DNA from: Hyphochytrium catenoides
Lineage: Eukaryota; Sar; Hyphochytriomycetes; Hyphochytriales; Hyphochytriaceae
Assembly: GCA_900088475.1 (NCBI GenBank)
Contig: FLMG01003353.1
Coordinates: 1,202-15,744, forward strand
Direction: 5' to 3'
DNA: 14,543 bases
Of this stretch, positions 10,505 to 14,543 are shown in pieces (the stretch's first letter is position 1; every line of letters begins with the position of its first letter). The notes beneath the pieces are model-generated. The model worked only from the letters and a program-made list of their open reading frames with translations. It made no database searches and was not told the origin of the DNA. The position numbers and the translations under genes were made by a program.

Positions 10505-10541
<37 letters not shown>

Positions 10542-10973
10542 AGAGTGAGAGCGCCAGTCCCTCCACATACCGCATGAAGGGAGATGTCCCCTGATCTTTG
10601 GAATCTCAAAGCAGATGGAGCAGGACGCCGCAGAAGCATTAGCTCCACTTCCTCCTCCTCCATCAGCGCCCACAGTGCCATCGACGCACCCCGAAGACCC
10701 TGCGGCAGCGTCTGACTGGCTGATTAGCTCATGCGGTCTCTTCCTGCCAGCAGGAGCACGGCCTTTGCCCTTTCTATACTGAGAGGAAGCAGCCGCAGGA
10801 GGAGAAGAAGGGGTAGAAGCAGTATTAGACGGGCGAGAGCGCGGTGTGCTTCCTCTCCGATTCTGCCCGGACGACGAAGAAGTCATCGGTTGTTGAGGGG
10901 AGCCATTCGCTAAGACTGGCGCCGGACGAGAAAGAGTGACCGTGCGTGTCGCGCTGGCACGGCGGGACGACAT
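8535..10973 (-). CDS. C3HC4 RING finger protein with C-terminal SUMO-interaction-like motif; candidate E3 ubiquitin ligase
   Basis: Exons on the minus strand: 10973-10571, 10299-10268, 9996-9913, 9465-9074, 8810-8772, 8652-8535. Borders are GT/AG and phases agree, giving about 355 residues. Residues 1-117 are Ser/Pro/Ala-rich with a basic patch (KGKGRAPAGRKRP). The RING is split over three exons: C118-x2-C121-x12-C134-x-H136-x2-C139-x2-C142-x10-C153-x2-C156 (CSICFEIPKI, CDHVFCYECIFKW, CPLCKKRF). A nuclear-signal-like GKKKKPK and DLRNVPAYG follow (174-197), then a Pro/Ser-rich acidic tail. The last exon contains VTIVLDDEE (341-349), a hydrophobic core followed by acids as in SUMO-interaction motifs. 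RING proteins recruit E2 enzymes for ubiquitin transfer. The last two exons are less certain: the exon 5 donor is GTATCG, and without splicing there a stop would fall at 8759-8761. A 32-nt exon holds the central zinc ligands. Exact orthology not recognised. Confidence 0.85.
8661..8722. repeat. Short tandem repeat, three copies of an 18-20-nt unit
   Basis: CAGGAAAGAG followed by a GA run recurs at 8663, 8681 and 8701. It lies in the last intron of the RING gene, where on the minus strand it forms the pyrimidine tract before the final acceptor. Confidence 0.85.
10017..10176 (-). repeat. Intronic repeat copy A (intron 2 of RING gene)
   Basis: On the plus strand it runs from AGGACCGGGAGAGAGACGAC to TGGCCTAGACAATGAGAGAG. 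It aligns along its length with 10360-10514, sharing non-repetitive words such as GGCAACGC-ACGGGAAAGAA, ACGGACAGATAGAGAGACGC and ATGGCCTAGACAATGAG, with scattered substitutions and small indels. It lies wholly within the intron between the second and third RING exons. Confidence 0.88.
10360..10514 (-). repeat. Intronic repeat copy B (intron 1 of RING gene)
   Basis: Partner of 10017-10176 in the same orientation, wholly within the intron between the first and second RING exons. It lacks about seven bases near the GACAGGGAG end relative to copy A. No third copy was seen in the window. Confidence 0.88.
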
Positions 10974-11052
10974 TTCTCTTTCTTATTACCAGTGCTCGCG
11001 TCTTTCTTTAAGACTGTTGGCAATAGAGAGGCGAAGATGAGTCAATGAACAG

Positions 11053-11301
11053 GAGAAAGAGAGAAGGAGCTCCAGGGAACTCAACTATTGGAGAAGCTTA
11101 TGAGGAGCAAACTGCCTGAACGAGTTCTGTCTCTCTCCTCCTCGCTGTCTCTCGATCTGCTCCTCTCCCTTCCTCTCTCTTCCTCAGGCTCTGGAAGGCC
11201 TTCTTCTTCTCGGAAGCAGCGAGTCAAAAAGTGGAGAAAATCTCTACTTCAGGTCTGCGGGCTTCAGACTCATTGCGTTGCGCCAGACCCACTATCTATA
11301 G
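11053..11301 (+). other. Unassigned coding-like exon pair
   Basis: A frame ending at CGA (11123) reads KELQGTQLLEKLMRSKLPER. A weak donor (GTTCTG, 11124) and a good CT-rich acceptor (CCTCAG, 11187) join it in phase to ALEGLLLLGSSESKSGENL and on to GFRLIALRQTHYL before TAG at 11299-11301. The composition is amphipathic and not repeat-derived. The beginning is unresolved: the same frame has TGA at 11046-11048, and no convincing start codon or upstream acceptor was found. It could be the 3' end of a longer plus-strand gene or a chance frame. Confidence 0.3.
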
Positions 11302-11478
11302 CGCTAGCATTTTAATACATAACACAAGTAACTACCTCACACACTACTCGTTTCGAACCCGTTCGTTGTGCTTCGAAAGTGACTTGGTGGTGAAAGTGCT
11401 GTTGTTTCTGGTTTGTTGGGTTTTATTCTTGATCAGTATTGCTCCTAACAACGAATGTGAACCAGATGTGTTATATTA
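11302..11478. other. Stretch with no assigned gene
   Basis: This is non-repetitive and relatively A/T-rich. One plus-strand frame through it encodes a hydrophobic run (VVKVLLFLVCWVLFLISIA) ending at a stop near 11513, but it has no clear start or splice context, so no gene is called. Confidence 0.4.
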
Positions 11479-12175
11479 TCAGGGATATCGGCTCTGCAAA
11501 CTGCTGAGAGAATGACGTGGGAGGAGCTTTTGACCTTCAGGGGAGGATCTGAAAACAGACAGAGAGAGAGAGAGATAACAGAGAGAGGGGCAAAGCCATC
11601 AGTAGATACTAGGTATAAGAAGCGGACGAGGAGACAGAGAGACAAGAAAGAGAAAGAGGGGCCAAATGCAGTCAGTGTGGGAGTGAAGGACAGGAAGGAG
11701 GGCAAAAGGAAGGAAGCAGAGACAGAAAGAGTGCGACAGAGAACAAAAGACAGAGGCGGAGAGAGAGAGACAGATTGACACAGAGAGAGAGGAAAACAGA
11801 GATATAGAGAGAGACAGCGAGAGACAGAGAGAGTGATAATAAAAAGATCTCCTATAAGTAAGTTGGCCTGTGATCACTCAGGACCCTCAGGCGCCCTGTC
11901 CCTCTCTCTCCGCTGCTGAACCCCAGCTTACATGCTGCCTTCGGCAACAGCTGAAAGGCCAAACGCAACCGCCAGTCGCGCTTTCGCGGGGGACCTGGGC
12001 GGTGGTGGATCATCGTACACCTCGCAGGAGGTGCCTAAGGAAGCTGGGGGATTCGAGTTATGCAGTCTGGGAAACGGCGTAGTGATGACTGTAGTGCTCA
12101 TGTCCAAGCGCTGCTGGGCTCTAAGTGGATCCTGATATAGGGCAGGATGTTTCCAGGCATATGACTGACCAGAAC
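11479..12175 (-). CDS. Candidate 3' exons of an unrecognised minus-strand gene
   Basis: An exon at 12175-11932 sits between a TTTGATCTCAG acceptor and a strong donor (AT|GTAAGC). It encodes about 80 non-repetitive residues, including SYAWKHPALYQDPLRAQQRL, a Pro-rich YDDPPPPRSP and LAVAFGLSAVAEGS. After an intron that is pyrimidine-rich on the minus strand, the acceptor CTGTCTGTTTTCAG at 11549 joins in phase to 11548-11479, reading ISSPEGQKLLPRHSLSSLQ and ending in TGA. Upstream exons at higher coordinates could not be identified, and plus-strand frames over 11932-12175 are also open. No family recognised. Confidence 0.4.
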
Positions 12176-12179
12176 CTGA

Positions 12180-12793
12180 GATCAAAGGAGACTCCTCACA
12201 GCAGCAGCATCATGTGCTCTGTCTAGAGGAGCCTCAGCAGCTGGACTCCTCAACGTAGCACCGGCAACGTCCCCCGCGGCGGAAGTGTGGGATAAATGGT
12301 TGAATCCCAGGGCTCACTTAGAGATTATTAGGATTAATCGAGAGCTGACGTCTACTTCTGAATGAGAGCGGACCACTGAATACCGCAAAAGAAGAGGAAA
12401 GATGTGCAAGCAGCTCATTCTCTTGACTGAATTATAAAAATCTTTGAGCGCTGCATGGCTATAGCAAACCAGAGATCAGCATTGATCTGTCACAGCTTGA
12501 CCCTGAACTGCTGATGGACCTGCTGAGGAGGCAGAACCACAGGAAACTAGTTAAGGATAATCTTTGACCGTTGGTCTGGGGCTTGGAAGACTAGAAAGCT
12601 GAAAGAAGAAGAGTAAGCGCGGTATGTTAGCTCCTTTCTTCCTCTCTCTCTCACACACAGCATCCCTGAGGTCACGCTGACATGGAAGACCTCCAACCTT
12701 CGTTTGCCTACTGGAACTCTTCGGTATAGCCGCTGTCTAGCTGAACCGAGCGACAAGAATAGTTTCAGAGAGAGGGATTCTTGCATCTGTTAG
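12180..12793 (+). pseudogene. Coding-like fragments in several frames, possibly a decayed or finely spliced gene
   Basis: Successive plus-strand pieces look protein-like but change frame. 12180-12365 contains AEVWDKWLNPRAHLEIIRIN and reaches a TGA, after which the same frame reads TEYRKRRGKMCKQLILLTEL. 12448-12567 contains EISIDLSQLDPELLMDLLRR. 12551-12612 contains FDRWSGAWKTRKLKEE. The last piece ends at a GTAAGC donor and joins in phase, across a 48-nt intron with a strong CT-rich acceptor (12613-12660), to IPEVTLTWKTSNLRLPTGTL, ending TAG at 12791-12793. No family recognised. It may be a relic of a mobile element or host gene, or a live gene with tiny introns. Confidence 0.3.
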
Positions 12794-13498
12794 CACCCAC
12801 AAAGAGCTAGCAATAGGCAAGGATAGCGGGAGGTCAAGACGTAACTCTCCACGCCTAGCAGTAGCTACCAGAATGCCGTAACTGCAAACGCAGCCACGCG
12901 AAACAGCCACTGAAAGACCTGAGAATCACAGTCAGACTTAGGAGTATCGATAAGATCCATTCCTTCTGCGGAGGTCTCTCACACGGAGAAGTTGAGGGTG
13001 GCAAAGCCAATCGAAAGGCCGAGGAACAAGCAACTTAAAGCCGCGCCTGCCGACTTTTTTACCAGAACTGACACATCCTAGCTATCTTTGCCCTCCTGTG
13101 GCCAAACTTTACGTTGGCAGAGCTGGATAGCAGTAGCGCCACCCAGACGAGTGAACAAACATAAGCGCATACATAGAACTAAAATGTGGTGGTAAGAACG
13201 GCTTCTCCAGCCAGAAAATCTCTGAATAAAGAGGAGCAGAGTCTCTGTTTTGCCATCCGATCCGACCTCCAAAAGTGTGGAGATGAAGATTATTGCCAAG
13301 CAGAGATAGTCGGTCACATTTAGAATAAAATGGCGCAAGAAGCATATAATTATAGATCAATAATGCTAAGGTTCCAAATATGAGTTGCCTTTATTCTGAC
13401 TGTTATATCCCACACCTTCCCCAGGAGTTGTGGGTGGCAGACTGTAGATTGGTCTCTCCTTCCCAGAGCCAGAGTGCAAAAGAGATAAGAGAGAAGAG
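12794..13498. other. Non-repetitive stretch without a supported gene
   Basis: Composition is balanced, with almost no GA/CT repeat. Stops are scattered in all plus frames; one minus frame is open over 13338-13078 but has no visible splice or start support. Nothing is called. Confidence 0.4.
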
Positions 13499-13708
13499 GT
13501 GACGACTGGTGGCATTGTAGCGCGGAAACCGAGAGACAGAGTGAGAGACAGAGAGAGGGAGAGAGAAACTCGAGGTCAAGAGAGAGAGTTCTCGCCATTC
13601 AGCGCATTTATGAAGATCAGGTCATCGGCAATCGCATCTCTTTCTGTCGGCCTCTCTCTCTCTCTCTCTGAGTCTATAGCTCGCTGAAGCAAAGATCGTT
13701 AGGCGAAG

Positions 13709-13725
13709 GCGAAGTGCTACTTCGC
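13709..13725. other. Small perfect inverted repeat
   Basis: GCGAAGT-GCT-ACTTCGC is a 7-bp stem with a 3-nt loop. A TATATAAG string follows at 13730-13737, about 65 nt before the ATG at 13799. Both lie in the presumed upstream region of the next gene; their role is unknown. Confidence 0.5.
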
Positions 13726-13798
13726 TAGATATATAAGTGAGAGATTGAAAGGAGGAGTGTGGCTTGTCCTCTTCCAGGCTCCATAAAATCCATCCAAG

Positions 13799-14279
13799 AT
13801 GCAGAGATCTCTGACTGTTTTGCCGCGGAGATGTGTTGGCGTCTCAGCCGCACAGCAGGGCCAACGCTTCCTTGTTAGAGGCGGCGCCCCTCCTCCTCCT
13901 CCTGCCTTCTATAGGAACAAGGTTCCAGAGAAAACGGTGTGTCTCTTTTGCTGACCTGGTCACCGTGAACGATTATCTTCCCGGCAGTTTGACTCTATCT
14001 AACTAGCCTATCCAGAGAGACAGTGTCTTTGTCCCCCATTCTGTCTTGACAGCCCTTGCAACCCTCACTTCTCTCTCTCTCTCTCCCTCTTTTTCTCTCT
14101 ACGCTCTATCTCCTCCCTCTAGACCTTATCTCCTTCTTTCAAAAAGCAACCACTCTGATAAGTAGACAGCTGTGGCCGCTCTCGCTTTCAATTGTCCTGG
14201 CATCTCTCTCGCTCTCTTCCCTCTCTTTGTCTTCTTCACCTCACGCTAATTATTTCGGTTCTCTGGTGCCTCTTATAGT

Positions 14280-14325
<46 letters not shown>

Positions 14326-14543
14326 CCCGATTCTTGTGCTTCCTCTCCTTCTCTCTCTTGTGCTTCCTCTCCTTCTCTCTCTCGTCCTCTTTACCTTTTC
14401 ATCAGTTTTGCTCTCTATCATTCTCCTTCTTCCTTCGTTCATGCCAACACGAAGTCACTCCTTCTCTCTGTGTTCGATTTCTCATATTACTTTTTTTTTC
14501 TCTCTCTCTCTCTCTCTGCTCTGTCTCTCTCTCTTTAGCTGCC
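13799..14543 (+). CDS. 5' exon(s) of a protein with a mitochondrial-type presequence, runs off the right edge
   Basis: Exon 1 (13799-13936) encodes 46 residues from MQRSLTVLPRRCVGV to FYRNKVPEKT, in phase 0, ending at ACG|GTGTGT. Residues 1-29 carry five arginines and no acids, alternating with hydrophobic and hydroxylated residues, as expected of a mitochondrial targeting peptide. A run of five prolines (31-35) follows. Without splicing the frame stops at a TGA near 13952. The window ends in a long CT tract and TTTAG (14534-14538), so the next exon probably begins at 14539 (CTGCC), after an intron of about 600 nt. An acceptor-like CTCTTCCAG at 13777 may end a 5' UTR intron. Product not recognised; a respiratory-chain or ATP-synthase subunit is only a guess. 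Confidence 0.6.
14281..14380. repeat. (CT)n run followed by a 24-nt tandem duplication
   Basis: A pure CT run covers about 14281-14321. The 24-nt unit beginning CTTGTGCTTCCTCTCC then occurs twice exactly, at 14333-14356 and 14357-14380. All of it lies in the intron of the right-edge gene. Confidence 0.9.

Noticed and set aside
11335-11365. tRNA T-arm-like string TTTCGAACCCG
   Set aside because: The flanks do not form a 5-bp T stem on either strand, and no acceptor or anticodon arm could be laid out.
11231-11515. Plus-strand open frame with a hydrophobic segment, as a small membrane protein
   Set aside because: It has no credible start or splice context, and its 3' part runs opposite the candidate minus-strand exon at 11548-11479.
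1-14543. CRISPR array, prokaryotic operon or phage system
   Set aside because: The window is intron-rich eukaryotic DNA. The repeats are dinucleotide tracts and short minisatellites without regular spacers.

Overview
This is nuclear DNA of an intron-rich eukaryote, most likely a coccidian apicomplexan. Exons are short and separated by introns packed with GA/CT dinucleotide repeats. The recognised genes are a Tudor-staphylococcal nuclease and an axonemal protein, CFAP91. Such a density of (GA)n/(CT)n suggests Cystoisospora-like coccidia, but that assignment is an inference from style and not from a search. An axonemal gene fits a parasite with flagellated microgametes.

Layout. (1) Minus strand, 964 to the left edge: the first two coding exons of Tudor-SN/SND1. 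(2) 965-2777: intergenic region between divergent genes, GA-rich with a single-copy core. (3) Plus strand, 2778 to about 8071 (possibly 8581): CFAP91/MAATS1 in at least ten exons, recovered with consistent splice phases and clear family motifs. (4) Minus strand, 10973-8535: a six-exon gene for a C3HC4 RING protein with a basic stretch and a C-terminal SUMO-interaction-like motif, a possible SUMO-targeted ubiquitin ligase. (5) 11050-13500: an island with little GA/CT repeat, holding coding-like pieces on both strands that could not be joined into a confident gene. (6) Plus strand, 13799 to the right edge: first exon of a protein with a mitochondrial-type presequence; the next exon apparently starts at 14539.

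The genes share no obvious pathway and there is no operon-like logic. Tudor-SN and CFAP91 are divergent and may share a promoter region. CFAP91 and the RING gene are convergent, and their 3' ends may overlap on opposite strands.

The most notable structures are a roughly 155-160-nt block present in two neighbouring introns of the RING gene, on either side of a 32-nt exon; a repeated layout of purine tract then pyrimidine tract inside introns of two genes on opposite strands; and a reading-frame break near the end of CFAP91. No rRNA, tRNA, CRISPR array or intact mobile element was seen. Long reading frames made of Ser-Leu or Arg-Glu runs are translations of the dinucleotide repeats and are not genes.
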